The notes: generated by a model not told the origin, from the letters alone. 64,000 nucleotides of DNA from Clostridium sp. KNHs205 (GCF_000702945.1 NZ_JNLE01000003.1:4573501-4637500), one strand, 5' to 3'; positions 44,001 through 53,223 are shown, counted from the stretch's first letter. Numbers and translations are program-made.

Positions 44001-44837
44001 TTAAATTCTGCTTAAAGGAAAGGTCATACAGTGAGGTCCTCCTCCTGCCTTCAGAATTTCAGTAATATCAAGCTCAATTACCGTCATACCTTTGGCAGCC
44101 AATGCCTCATTCACCTTACCATTCTGCTTTAATGAGAATACCTTTTTATCCCCCAGACTTTGCAGATTGCATCCATGGGTAAAGATGGACTCCTCTGAGA
44201 CTTCAATAATATTTATTGACAGCTCTTTAAGCTTATTTATAAACTCCTCCGGCAGCACCGAAGTACAGGCAACCGCAAAATTCTCATCAACAAGGTTAAA
44301 ACACATATCCAAATGCAGATACTTCTCTTTTAAAGGCACAGTAAGGATACGGTATCCATATTCCCTGAGCTTTTCACTGATTTCTGAAGCACCTTTCCTA
44401 TCCGTTCTGGCAGCCATCCCCAAGGCAAGCAGATCTTCTCTCAGAAATGCAAAATCTCCTCCTTCAAAGTATCCCTCCTTCACCTCGGCAATTAATGGTA
44501 CTCCCAATTCCTCCATTTTCTGTTTATAACTTTCACGCTCCTGATAACGAATAGGTTCCTTGAATCTCCCAAGGATATATCCTTCTCTGACACAACCACC
44601 GAAATCTCTTGAAAACACCGCATTAGGTCTGCTTTCCTCGGCTTTTAGCAATTCAACCTCAATTCCATTTTCTCTATAGGCTTTGATAAACTGTTGATGT
44701 TCTTCCTCCATCAGATCTCTATCAAGCCGGCTCTTCTCCCACTTCTTTGCAATCTCATTAATTGGTGCAGGTTTTAAATAGGTGGGTCTTGATAAAAGAA
44801 CCTTTTTCAGTAACCCTGTTCCGTTCTTAACAAACAT
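44001..44837 (-). CDS. guanidino-group-modifying enzyme (amidinotransferase/DDAH-like)
   Basis: The 278-residue protein has the fold and catalytic residues of the guanidine-modifying superfamily: PNAVFSRDFG, YFEGGDFAF, HLDMCFNLVD, FTHGCNLQSLG and the nucleophile Cys in GGGPHCMTFPLSR. It lacks the helical insert of classic arginine deiminase (about 400 residues), so it is nearer to DDAH-like and small deiminase-like enzymes. Relatives convert guanidino substrates such as arginine or methylarginines to ureido products. It lies 87 bases after the rocB-like gene, supporting use of an arginine-like substrate. Confidence 0.85.
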   Translation of the reverse strand: MFVKNGTGLLKKVLLSRPTYLKPAPINEIAKKWEKSRLDRDLMEEEHQQFIKAYRENGIEVELLKAEESRPNAVFSRDFGGCVREGYILGRFKEPIRYQERESYKQKMEELGVPLIAEVKEGYFEGGDFAFLREDLLALGMAARTDRKGASEISEKLREYGYRILTVPLKEKYLHLDMCFNLVDENFAVACTSVLPEEFINKLKELSINIIEVSEESIFTHGCNLQSLGDKKVFSLKQNGKVNEALAAKGMTVIELDITEILKAGGGPHCMTFPLSRI

Positions 44838-44924
44838 AACTGCCTCCTTTTTTTACGGGAACTGATTCCCTGCCTCTGTATGATTTCTTTTTTTGGATTT
44901 TCTGCCTGCTAAAAAGCAATGCCA

Positions 44925-46559
44925 TCACATCAGATAATACTTAATAGTCTCCAGTATCAGTTGAGGCAGAACTCGAAAGGAATAGGGCATGAATACTCTT
45001 TCCGTCCACTTATGAGCATCCTTTCCGTAACACCCAAAATTAACACAGGGGATATTCAGCTCCCTTATGGCTTCTACCGGAAGTGGATACAATTGTTCGA
45101 ACTGGGGGAAATTGTGAATGAGATGTTCAACCGATTCCTGAGAATCATCTGATTTTAAATAACTGCTGTCTGAGAGACTTGGAAAAAATTTCAGCAGTTT
45201 ATAATCCTCCTTATATTCTGCTCCAATTCTTTTTGCAATTTCTCCAATTTCCTGAACCAGCCTTTCTTCTGCTCCCTCTTCTTTCAGAAGATTATGCGGG
45301 CAGTAAGGCGCTGCAAAAAATAGGACCATAGCTGGATTTTTCTTTTTGGCAATCGTCATTAGCTCCCTGGTAAGGCGAAGAGGGATATCCCGTTTATCCG
45401 TCCCCTCCAAAAGTTCTGAATCAGTAATTATTCTCAGATATTCCTCCAGGTCTCCCGGGAATTCCATTCGTGCCAGTTCGTAAAGTTCCTGATACTCCAA
45501 TACCTCCCAGTCATAAGCTATCTCTTTATACGCCATTCCGGATAGCATACAATACTTCTTATATTCCAGGTTATATTTGCTGACTAATTCCGCAAGTACC
45601 CTTCCGGCAGCACCTTTTAGTTTTTTGATGATTTCTTCCACTGTACTGTTATGAACAAAATAATTAAAGTACACAAAAGCACCATCTGCTGTTTGAACAT
45701 TATACCAGGTCTTAAGATCTTTTATTTTTAAAACAGAAGGCGGTAAGGTATATTCACCGTCATATCCGTCGCAATACTCTGTATTCAGATTTATTTCATT
45801 TACCAGCATGGAGGCTGCCATGGAAGCGTCAAACCCTTCGAAGCATTGCCCTACATGTGTTTCCTTGCCCTGTATATAGAAACAGGGAAGAAGTTTACCG
45901 ACTGTACCGGTATAGATATATCTTCTTCTGTCTCCCGGAAACAAAGGACAGATAAAATCATTGTTGACAGCCAGTTTATATTCAAAGCCTTCCTTTTCCT
46001 TCAAATCCTTTAACACCTTAAGGGCTTCGATAATACCTGTATGGAGATTCTCCTCCACAGGATTCAGAGATAATAAAATATTCCCTTTTAACTTTTCAGG
46101 ATGCTCACTTAGTTTCTTTAAGAGTACAAGAAATACCGCATCACCGCTTTTCATGTCACAGGCTCCCCTGCCAAACATATAATCTCCCGAGTGCAGATCC
46201 TTCAATACTTCTTCTGGCAGCTCCATTTCTGTAAGCTTCTCTGCCAGTTTCACGGTATCAAAGGCATAATCTTTAAGCCCCTTGTAATCCTCTATGCCAA
46301 CTGTATCTATATGCCCATGCAGAAGTACCGTATCCTTAGATTCTGTTTTCTCACCTTTAATGTAAGCAAAGACATTCAATCGGTCATAATAATCCTTCTC
46401 TAATTCCTGTAGTATGATATAATCCGGATGTTTCTGAAAATATGGGATTTCGCTCAGATAATCTTTGATATACAGTGCAATTTCTCTTTCACCAACAGTA
46501 GTATTGATGCTTGGTATAGCTACCAGCTTTTTTGTTAACTCCCTGATTTCATCGAACAT
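44925..46559 (-). CDS. rocB: RocB-like M20 family peptidase
   Basis: The 544-residue protein resembles RocB, a member of the M20/M25/M40 zinc peptidase family encoded in arginine-utilisation operons. Metal-binding segments are VLLHGHIDTVG, MFGRGACDMKSGDAVFL and NPVEENLHTG. It is long for the family, with a C-terminal half (CPHNLLKEEGAEERLVQE, FPSLSDSSYLKSDDSQ) that is RocB-specific. No signal peptide is present. The biochemical reaction of RocB is not firmly known; hydrolysis of an N-acylated or peptide-bound amino acid is the usual inference. It heads the minus-strand cluster. Confidence 0.85.
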   Translation of the reverse strand: MFDEIRELTKKLVAIPSINTTVGEREIALYIKDYLSEIPYFQKHPDYIILQELEKDYYDRLNVFAYIKGEKTESKDTVLLHGHIDTVGIEDYKGLKDYAFDTVKLAEKLTEMELPEEVLKDLHSGDYMFGRGACDMKSGDAVFLVLLKKLSEHPEKLKGNILLSLNPVEENLHTGIIEALKVLKDLKEKEGFEYKLAVNNDFICPLFPGDRRRYIYTGTVGKLLPCFYIQGKETHVGQCFEGFDASMAASMLVNEINLNTEYCDGYDGEYTLPPSVLKIKDLKTWYNVQTADGAFVYFNYFVHNSTVEEIIKKLKGAAGRVLAELVSKYNLEYKKYCMLSGMAYKEIAYDWEVLEYQELYELARMEFPGDLEEYLRIITDSELLEGTDKRDIPLRLTRELMTIAKKKNPAMVLFFAAPYCPHNLLKEEGAEERLVQEIGEIAKRIGAEYKEDYKLLKFFPSLSDSSYLKSDDSQESVEHLIHNFPQFEQLYPLPVEAIRELNIPCVNFGCYGKDAHKWTERVFMPYSFRVLPQLILETIKYYLM

Positions 46560-46632
46560 GAATTCCCTCCCTGATTTTTTCTCTAACAGCCACTCAGAAA
46601 TAGTCTACTCCACAGAACAAGTTTTGGTGAAC

Positions 46633-46691
46633 AAAAAAAGGATGCTTATATATTAAGCATCCTCGCTATTTTATAAATCTATATAAGATGG
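46633..46691 (-). promoter_or_regulatory. possible transcription attenuator in the rocB leader
   Basis: On the minus strand a 10-bp stem AGGATGCTTA/TAAGCATCCT with a 5-base loop is followed by seven U residues, 74 bases before the rocB ATG. Just upstream, CCATCTTATATA (46691-46680) could pair with the terminator's TATATAAG arm and act as an antiterminator. It does not match a known riboswitch or T-box that I can recognise. A simple terminator for an upstream short RNA is the alternative. Confidence 0.5.
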
Positions 46692-46891
46692 CTTCTTCCC
46701 GGCCTTCCATAAACGAAATACTATCTGAAATAGGATTTATCCTTTTACAAAGATTAAGCCCTTCCTCCAACCTATATATGGTGTTTATATAATTTCTGAT
46801 ATAGGTATTATATAATTACGAACCGGTCACCGCCACTGTTCATCTTATGAAAATCCTTCTGTGTCCTTGTAATTTTTACAAGACTTAATTA

Positions 46892-46920
46892 TTGACATAG
46901 TAAAAATTACTTAGCATAAT
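46892..46920 (+). promoter_or_regulatory. promoter of the pucR-family gene
   Basis: TTGACA (46892-46897) and CATAAT (46915-46920) are separated by 17 bases. It points toward the regulator at 47032 with a leader of about 105 bases. Confidence 0.7.
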
Positions 46921-47031
46921 AGAACACATAAGAATTATTATATAATATGGTTTTTTGGTCATTACCGCCTCCAGATAGATAAACCCCAAGCACAGGTAAT
47001 TATCAAACATTCCCCAGAAAGGTCATATGAT

Positions 47032-48195
47032 ATGATACAATTATCTGAATTACTTCACCTTAATATATTTGATAGATTTAACCTTATTGCAGGGGAAGAA
47101 GGGCTGACTAAGACAATATCCAATGTAGTTATATTGGAATATGAAAGTATCGAAAATAATTATAATGATTTTAACAAAGGGGACTTTGTACTAACCTCTC
47201 TGTTTTTTGCGAAAGACCATATAGATTATATTTATGATGCTTTTCAACATCTGATGGAACGTGATGTATCCGGAATTGGTGTAAAGACTGTCTATTTTAA
47301 GGAATTGCCTCCTGCCTGTATCCGTCTTGCAGAAGAGAGAAATATACCAGTCTTTCTATTTTCCGATGTGTACATGGAGGATATTGTTATTAATGTATAC
47401 GACTACATAAAGTCAAAGCAAAGGTATTATTATCATGAAGAAAAAATACAAAAGCTTCTCAACACCTCTTTAACTCCCCCTGAGGTCCTCTCCCATGCCA
47501 AGGAGCTGAGCACTGATCTCGGAGCAAATACTGCCACTTTATATTTGCTTCGGAAAGAACCGGAAGGAGAGAATCAAATATTTCGTACCTTTAATCAACT
47601 TCAGTATCAAAGAGGGAAGAACCCCACCCTGCCGCCTTACTTCTTAGCAAAATACAAAAAAGGGTTTCTGCTCATTTACTATTATGACAAAGCACCTATC
47701 TATTCTCAGGCTGAGAAAGCCTTGTCCTATTTGCTTAACTCCCTGTACATTGACAGGGAGCAATATTATACCGGTATCTGTGACACTTATCATCCCTTGG
47801 ATCAGTTAGACCTGAGTATTCGAAAAAGCATCTACTCTGCTCTTACCGCCCGTTTCACAGGGGTGCCAGAGATGTTAAGCTCAGCCTTGGGATTGTATCA
47901 TTTCCTGCTGCCTCTGACAGAGAATAAATCTGCCATGGAATACTATCATACACTAATGGATAAGCTAAACCGCCATGATACCGAAAACCATTCAGATCTT
48001 ACAGGAACCTTAAGGACCTTAAACAAATGTAACTGGGATATAAAAGCTGCTTCCATGGAAATGTTCCAGCATCAGAATACTATCCGCTATCGCCTTTCAA
48101 AGGCTAAAACCTTACTTAACACCCCATCAGATATCTTATTTACACAACTGATCAACACTCTTTTATTTTTGGAAGAATGGCAGTTTGTTATTTAA
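47032..48195 (+). CDS. PucR-family transcriptional regulator
   Basis: The 387-residue protein has an N-terminal PucR domain (residues 5-120: ELLHLNIFDRFNLIAGEEGL, GDFVLTSLFFAKD). It ends in a helix-turn-helix of the PucR C-terminal type (LRTLNKCNWDIKAASMEMFQHQNTIRYRL). PucR-type regulators respond to small metabolites and often control amino-acid or purine catabolism next door. It diverges from the rocB cluster, which is its likely target. Its stop overlaps the tyrS stop region by eight bases in convergent orientation. Confidence 0.88.
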   Translation: MIQLSELLHLNIFDRFNLIAGEEGLTKTISNVVILEYESIENNYNDFNKGDFVLTSLFFAKDHIDYIYDAFQHLMERDVSGIGVKTVYFKELPPACIRLAEERNIPVFLFSDVYMEDIVINVYDYIKSKQRYYYHEEKIQKLLNTSLTPPEVLSHAKELSTDLGANTATLYLLRKEPEGENQIFRTFNQLQYQRGKNPTLPPYFLAKYKKGFLLIYYYDKAPIYSQAEKALSYLLNSLYIDREQYYTGICDTYHPLDQLDLSIRKSIYSALTARFTGVPEMLSSALGLYHFLLPLTENKSAMEYYHTLMDKLNRHDTENHSDLTGTLRTLNKCNWDIKAASMEMFQHQNTIRYRLSKAKTLLNTPSDILFTQLINTLLFLEEWQFVI

Positions 48196-49396
48196 CGATC
48201 CGAAGAAACTTCTTTTTACCTATTTTTAAAACATCCTGGCAAGCCAGAACTCTATCAAGTTCCTGGGTGGTAAGTAGCTCACCATTTATAGAAATGCCTC
48301 CCTGCGACAACAGTCTTCTGAATTCACTGCCGCTCTGTACATATTTTCCCTGCACAAGTAAGGGAATGACACCTGCAAGGGTATCTTTATCAAGCTCTAT
48401 GGTCAGTTCAGGGATCTGATCCGGTATGCCTTTTTTATGAAAAGCTTCCAGATAATAGGTTTCGGCCTCTGCCGCCTTGTCTCTGTGATAGAGGGTTGTT
48501 ATTACCCTTGCAAGCTCGTATTTGATATCTCTTGGATTAGCTCCTTTCTCCAACTCTTCCTGCAGCGCTGCTATCCTGTCCGGATGTTCATCTGTAACAA
48601 GTTCAAAGTATCTGATAATCAAATCATCCGGCACTTCCATTACTTTCTTAAACATAACTCTGGCATCTTCATGAATACCGATGTAGTTGCCGAGGCTCTT
48701 ACTCATCTTCTCCACCCCGTCAAGTCCTTCCAGAATAGGAAGAAAGACAGCAGCCTGAGGTTCCTTGCCCCTCCACTTTAAAAGGCTTCGTCCCATAAGA
48801 ATGTTGAAGGTCTGATCAGTTCCTCCTATTTCAATATCCGCATTCAGAGCAACAGAATCATATGCCTGCATGAGGGGATAGAAAAATTCATGAAGCCCGA
48901 TTGGAATATTGTTCTTATATCTTTCTGTAAAGTCATCCCGTTCCAATATCCTTGCAACTGTTACAGAGGAGGCCAGACGTATGACTTCTTCAAAATTAAG
49001 TTCTTTCAGCCAGCTGCTGTTAAATACCACTTCAGTCTTTTCTCGGTCCATGATTTCAAATATCTGATCCGTATAGGTTCTGGCATTCTCTTTAACTTCT
49101 TCTTCACTTAGTGCCGCTCTGCCTTTGGATTTGCCGGTAGGGTCCCCGATTCTTCCGGTAAAATCACCAATGACGATTACAGCCTTATGCCCCATATCCT
49201 GCATCTGCCTGATCTTACGCAGTACTACACTATGTCCCAGGTGAATGTCCGGAGCACTGGGGTCAAGTCCAAGTTTTATTGTAAGTCCCTTATTCTGCTC
49301 TACTGCTCTCTTTAGCTTATTCCTTAAATCCTCCTCTCCTACGATTTCTTTAGCCCCTTTGGCTATGATTTTCATCTGCTCTTCAACGGATATCAT
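48188..49396 (-). CDS. tyrS: tyrosyl-tRNA synthetase
   Basis: The 402-residue class I synthetase has the HIGH-type motif HLGH in LDPSAPDIHLGHSVVL (residues 44-59), the KMSKS motif in GVEKMSKSLGNYIG and a C-terminal S4 RNA-binding domain (GGISINGELLTTQELDRVL). It charges tRNA-Tyr. The HLGH and DPSAPDIH form marks the TyrZ-like subfamily. The gene is controlled by a T-box leader upstream. It is convergent with the PucR-family gene. Confidence 0.97.
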   Translation of the reverse strand: MISVEEQMKIIAKGAKEIVGEEDLRNKLKRAVEQNKGLTIKLGLDPSAPDIHLGHSVVLRKIRQMQDMGHKAVIVIGDFTGRIGDPTGKSKGRAALSEEEVKENARTYTDQIFEIMDREKTEVVFNSSWLKELNFEEVIRLASSVTVARILERDDFTERYKNNIPIGLHEFFYPLMQAYDSVALNADIEIGGTDQTFNILMGRSLLKWRGKEPQAAVFLPILEGLDGVEKMSKSLGNYIGIHEDARVMFKKVMEVPDDLIIRYFELVTDEHPDRIAALQEELEKGANPRDIKYELARVITTLYHRDKAAEAETYYLEAFHKKGIPDQIPELTIELDKDTLAGVIPLLVQGKYVQSGSEFRRLLSQGGISINGELLTTQELDRVLACQDVLKIGKKKFLRIVK

Positions 49397-49465
49397 TTTT
49401 TCTGTCCTTTCTCATTTAATATTTATGAGATAAGCACTGTTTATAAAAAAACTTTCCCAGAACGT

Positions 49466-49757
49466 AAAAAAAGCCCACATCCTTCTAAAAAGGACGAGAG
49501 CATATATCCCGTGTTACCACCTTTAATTTATAAACAATTCACATTGCTTACCTCTTCGAGTACTCCATTCATGATGGGTTATACTCTAGCACGATAACGT
49601 GTGCAGGTTACGTCGCAGCCTACTTTAATTGTTCGGTGCGCAGCTCAAAGATGTATTCATATTCAGATTGCCATGCACCTCTCATCAACCGGTTGCTTTC
49701 TGTATGGATTACTGATTATTACTTCTTCTTATCACAGCTTTTTGTTTGTATGAAATT
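49466..49757 (-). promoter_or_regulatory. T-box leader of tyrS
   Basis: On the minus strand the leader contains the T-box core AAAGGTGGTAACACGG (49523-49508), whose UGGU can pair with the 3' end of uncharged tRNA with discriminator A. It is followed by a terminator stem (CGTCCTT/AAGGATG region) and seven U residues at 49472-49466. Stem I shows an AGAGG motif and the candidate specifier UAC (Tyr) in GAATACATC (about 49653-49661). Uncharged tRNA-Tyr would favour antitermination and raise tyrS expression. Confidence 0.88.
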
Positions 49758-49763
49758 AAGGCT

Positions 49764-49792
49764 ATTATAGGGAGCATTTTTTGATTTGTCAA
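49764..49792 (-). promoter_or_regulatory. consensus promoter of the tyrS T-box transcript
   Basis: The minus strand reads TTGACA (49792-49787), 17 bases, TATAAT (49769-49764), a perfect consensus just before the T-box. It is 33 bases from the divergent TetR-gene promoter. Confidence 0.88.
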
Positions 49793-49825
49793 GTACAAAA
49801 TTTATAAAATATTTAATTTTTCCTA

Positions 49826-49905
49826 TTGACCGAATCGGTTTATAGAACTATAATAGCATTAACCGAATCGGTTTACGGAACTATAACAATATTAACTGAA
49901 TCGGT
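49826..49905 (+). promoter_or_regulatory. TetR-gene promoter with three 33-bp-spaced operators
   Basis: The palindromic word ACCGAATCGGT occurs at 49829-49839 and 49862-49872, and as ACTGAATCGGT at 49895-49905: exactly 33 bp apart each time, about three helical turns. The first overlaps TTGACC (49826-49831), the -35 of a promoter with TATAAT at 49849-49854 (17-base spacer). The layout suggests autorepression by the TetR protein. Confidence 0.85.
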
Positions 49906-49954
49906 GGAACGCTACTAATAATTTTACTATATTACAGATATAACGAGGTTAACG

Positions 49955-50557
49955 ATGGAGAATTTCACGAATCTGCCAGAGGAAAAGCAGCAGAAAATCC
50001 TAGAGGCGGCTTTAAAAGTATTTGGCGCACACACTTATAAAAAAGCATCTGTAAGCGATATTGCCGCTGAAGCTGGTATTTCAAAGGCAATGGTTTTTCA
50101 CTACTTTGGGACAAAAAAAGATATGTATCTTTACCTGGTTCGATTTTGCAGTGATCTTCTGATAAACGAAATCAAATCTAATTTTGATGAGAGCGTTACA
50201 GATTTTTTTGACCGTATAATTTTAGCTTCTGATGTTAAGATTGCGGTAATGAAGCAATATGCAGCCATACCAGCCTTTTTAACAAATATCTATTTTGAAG
50301 AAGACCCTGCAGTCAGAAATGATATAAAACTAATTTTGGCAGAAGGCGAGATTTACCGGAACCATATAGCATTTGAGAATATGGATATTTCGAAATTCAA
50401 AGAAGATGTTGACGTTAAGCTAGTTATGAAAATGCTTATCTGGATGGCTGAGGGTTTTGCAAAAGAGTTCTCAACGAATAATTATGCAGATTTAGAAGCC
50501 CGCTGCCAGGAGTATTACAGATGCATGGATATACTGAAAGCAAATTTATATAAGTAG
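49955..50557 (+). CDS. TetR-family transcriptional regulator
   Basis: The 200-residue protein has an N-terminal helix-turn-helix (KQQKILEAALKVFGAHTY, ASVSDIAAEAGISKAMVFHYFGTKKDMYLYL) and a ligand-binding C-terminal domain. It lies just behind three palindromic operators that overlap its own promoter and precedes the ABC exporter genes by 160 bases. It probably represses itself and the exporter and is released by an effector, perhaps a drug or peptide; the effector is unknown. Confidence 0.92.
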   Translation: MENFTNLPEEKQQKILEAALKVFGAHTYKKASVSDIAAEAGISKAMVFHYFGTKKDMYLYLVRFCSDLLINEIKSNFDESVTDFFDRIILASDVKIAVMKQYAAIPAFLTNIYFEEDPAVRNDIKLILAEGEIYRNHIAFENMDISKFKEDVDVKLVMKMLIWMAEGFAKEFSTNNYADLEARCQEYYRCMDILKANLYK

Positions 50558-50716
50558 AATTACGTTGGTTACCTGTTCTGATTATAACATTTCAGTAATT
50601 CTATCATTTTATACCTTAATAGGCAATTATCGCTTTCTGCCATTAATTTTTCAGTAAGCCCATCAGGCTTCTTATATTAGATTTCTTCCGTTATAACGGG
50701 GAAAGAGGAGGTAATT

Positions 50717-51598
50717 ATGAATGTTATAGAAATTAATAATTTAACAAAAAGCTATGGCAATTCCAGAGGGATCAGGGATGTATCCTTCCAGGTTACGGAA
50801 GGCGAGATATTCGGCTTTATCGGACCAAACGGAGCCGGCAAATCAACTACCATCAGAACCCTTTTAGGTCTTATCTATCCTGATTCTGGAACCGCAGCTA
50901 TTTTCGGAAAGAACTGCACTGCGAATCCTGAAGTAAGAAAAGAACTGGGTTATCTTCCTTCTGAAGTATTCTATTATGATAATATGAAAGTCATTGATTT
51001 GCTTGAATATTCAGCCAGTTTTTATAAAAAAGACTGCAGCAAAAGAATCCAGGAGCTTGCTAAGATCATGGATTTGGATCTTAAGAAGAAAATAGAGGAT
51101 CTTTCCTTTGGGAATAAGAAAAAAGTCGGAATCGTACAGGGTCTTCTCCACGAACCAAAGCTGATTATCCTGGATGAACCAACCAGCGGCCTTGACCCTC
51201 TGATGCAGCAGAAATTCTTTGAGCTGATGGAAGAAGAAAATAAAAAGGGAGCTACCATCTTCTTTTCTTCCCATATTTTAAGTGAAGTTCAGAGATTGTG
51301 CAGTCGTGTAGCTTTTATTAAAGACGGTAAGCTTATTAAACTCGAGAAGATGAGCAGTCTTTCAGAAAACAGCTATAAGAGAGTTCACCTGGAGGCCAGA
51401 ACAACAATGGATTTAGGTGGCTTCAAAGTGCCCGGTATCAATGATCTCAAGGTGAAAGAAAATACTGCAGACTTTATATTTAAGGGTAATCTGAATGATA
51501 TTTTAAGGAAAATAGCAGAACTGGACCTTAGGAACATATCCATTACCGAACCGGATCTGGAAGAAATCTTTCTGCATTATTATGCAAAGGAGGATTAA
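50717..51598 (+). CDS. ABC transporter ATP-binding protein
   Basis: The 293-residue ATPase has Walker A GPNGAGKST, the signature LSFGNKKKVGIVQGL (a variant LSxG motif), Walker B LIILDEPTSGLDPL and the switch histidine in FFSSHILSE. A C-terminal extension of about 80 residues is common in ABC-2 exporter ATPases. It has GAGGAGG before the ATG. The stop is in the overlap of the next gene's leader (AAAGGAGG), so the three exporter genes are one operon. Confidence 0.95.
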   Translation: MNVIEINNLTKSYGNSRGIRDVSFQVTEGEIFGFIGPNGAGKSTTIRTLLGLIYPDSGTAAIFGKNCTANPEVRKELGYLPSEVFYYDNMKVIDLLEYSASFYKKDCSKRIQELAKIMDLDLKKKIEDLSFGNKKKVGIVQGLLHEPKLIILDEPTSGLDPLMQQKFFELMEEENKKGATIFFSSHILSEVQRLCSRVAFIKDGKLIKLEKMSSLSENSYKRVHLEARTTMDLGGFKVPGINDLKVKENTADFIFKGNLNDILRKIAELDLRNISITEPDLEEIFLHYYAKED

Positions 51599-51602
51599 AA
51601 AT

Positions 51603-52406
51603 ATGAATATTATAGGTTTTGAGTTAAAAAGCCAGCGAAAGAGTACAATTATCTGGATTCTTTCACTGATTGCCCTGGCTGCTCTTTACTTGTCCATGTT
51701 TCCACTAATCGCACAGGACGGCGAGGAATACAAAAACCTGCTTGCAAATTATTCACCTACCATACGTGAGATGCTGGGAATCCAGATTGATTATCTGACC
51801 TCCCTATTTGGTTATTATTCCATGATCTTTTCCTTTGTTTTATTAGGTGGTGCTATTCAAGCTATGAATCTGGGGCTTTCTCTGCTTACAAAGGAATCAA
51901 GAGAAAGAACTGCTGATTTTCTCTTTGTGAAACCAATATCCAGAACCACTGTCATAACTGCTAAGCTAACTGCCGCCTTTCTGCTGCTGATAATAACAAA
52001 TACGGTATTTTTTGGTAGTTCTTTCCTCCTGGCTACTTTAGTAAAACAAGAAGATTTTGAATTCGGAACATTTCTTTTGATAAATTTAACACTACTGTCC
52101 GTTCAGATAATTTTCTTTTCCCTGGGACTTGTTATTTCTGTTTTCTTTCGAAAACTCAAAACAGTATTACCACTGTCTTTAGGTATCGTTTTTGGCTTAT
52201 ACCTGGCAGGTTCCTTACTTACAACCGGTGAACATGGAAATATCGTGCGTTATTTTACCCCCTTTAAGTACTTTGATATTGTATACATTATCCAGAACAG
52301 AAGTTATGAATTGTCCTATTTCTTAACGGGGTTAGCTGTAACAGTAATATCCATTACTGTCAGTTATATTTTATTTGTAAGAAAGGATATCCATGCTGTC
52401 AGCTGA
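51603..52406 (+). CDS. ABC-2 type transporter permease
   Basis: The ATG at 51603 (MNIIGFELKSQRKSTIIWIL) has AAAGGAGG nine bases upstream and is preferred to the in-frame ATG at 51582. The 267-residue protein has six hydrophobic helices in the ABC-2 layout with the first helix directly after an amphipathic start. It forms a membrane pair with the following permease; both have the ESRERTADFLFVKPISRT-type loop after helix 2. Efflux is the inferred direction. Confidence 0.9.
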   Translation: MNIIGFELKSQRKSTIIWILSLIALAALYLSMFPLIAQDGEEYKNLLANYSPTIREMLGIQIDYLTSLFGYYSMIFSFVLLGGAIQAMNLGLSLLTKESRERTADFLFVKPISRTTVITAKLTAAFLLLIITNTVFFGSSFLLATLVKQEDFEFGTFLLINLTLLSVQIIFFSLGLVISVFFRKLKTVLPLSLGIVFGLYLAGSLLTTGEHGNIVRYFTPFKYFDIVYIIQNRSYELSYFLTGLAVTVISITVSYILFVRKDIHAVS

Positions 52407-52428
52407 TGGAATGGTGAAAGGAGCAGAT

Positions 52429-53223
52429 ATGAATATATTTAAACACGAAATGAAATCCAATCGTAAATCACTGCTTATCTGGAGTATATCCATGGCATTA
52501 TTGGTAATAAGCGGCATGGGTAAGTATACGGCTTACACAGCCGGCGGTGATAGCAGTGATATTTTTGATAAGATGCCCCATACTATGAAAGCTTTGTTTG
52601 GTTTTTCTTCCTTTGATGTAAAGACCCTGAGCGGATTCTATGCCTTTCTTTTTACCTATATTGCAATAACTCTGGCTATTCATGCCGTTTTACTCGGAAA
52701 CAGTATCATTGCAAAAGAAGAAAGAGACAAAACAACTGAGTTTTTAATGGCTAAACCGGTGTCAAGAAAAGCTATCCTTACGGCAAAGCTTCTAAGCGCA
52801 GCAATTAATCTTCTTGTCTTAAATGCAGTAACTTTGATTTCTTCTCTGCTTATTGTTGCTTCCTTTGACGGCGGAAGTGAGATTACACCAGTTATAGTCT
52901 GGCTGTTAATCAGTATGCTGATACTCCAGGTCCTATTCTTAGCCTTTGGTGCTCTTTTAGCATCAATAAAAAAGAAAACAAAGGCAACCGGTTCCATTGC
53001 CTCCGGTATGGTAATAGCCGCATATTTTGTTGCTAAGATTACAGATTTGACAGACAGCTTAAACTTTCTTAATATCCTTTCTCCCTTTAAATATTTCAGC
53101 TATCCGGAAATAATTAATGGGAATGGGTTAAACATTATTATTGTTGTCCTGACGCTGCTTCTTTCAGTTTTTATCATTTGGGGTACTTATAAGTTTTATG
53201 CAAAGAGAGATCTGGCGGTTTAA
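52429..53223 (+). CDS. ABC-2 type transporter permease
   Basis: The start at 52429 (MNIFKHEMKSNRKSLLIWS) has AAAGGAG five bases upstream; longer frames from 52393 lack a site. It has six helices and the loop KEERDKTTEFLMAKPVSRK, clearly homologous to the preceding permease, so the pair probably arose by duplication and works as a heterodimer with the ATPase. A terminator follows 108 bases after the stop. Confidence 0.9.
   Translation: MNIFKHEMKSNRKSLLIWSISMALLVISGMGKYTAYTAGGDSSDIFDKMPHTMKALFGFSSFDVKTLSGFYAFLFTYIAITLAIHAVLLGNSIIAKEERDKTTEFLMAKPVSRKAILTAKLLSAAINLLVLNAVTLISSLLIVASFDGGSEITPVIVWLLISMLILQVLFLAFGALLASIKKKTKATGSIASGMVIAAYFVAKITDLTDSLNFLNILSPFKYFSYPEIINGNGLNIIIVVLTLLLSVFIIWGTYKFYAKRDLAV

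Noticed and set aside
46700..46860. Possible guanidine riboswitch in the rocB leader, from a GGTGACCGG word.
   Set aside because: The ACR and CCGGNCCGAGAG-type conserved segments of the guanidine-I class are absent, and the other guanidine classes do not fit.
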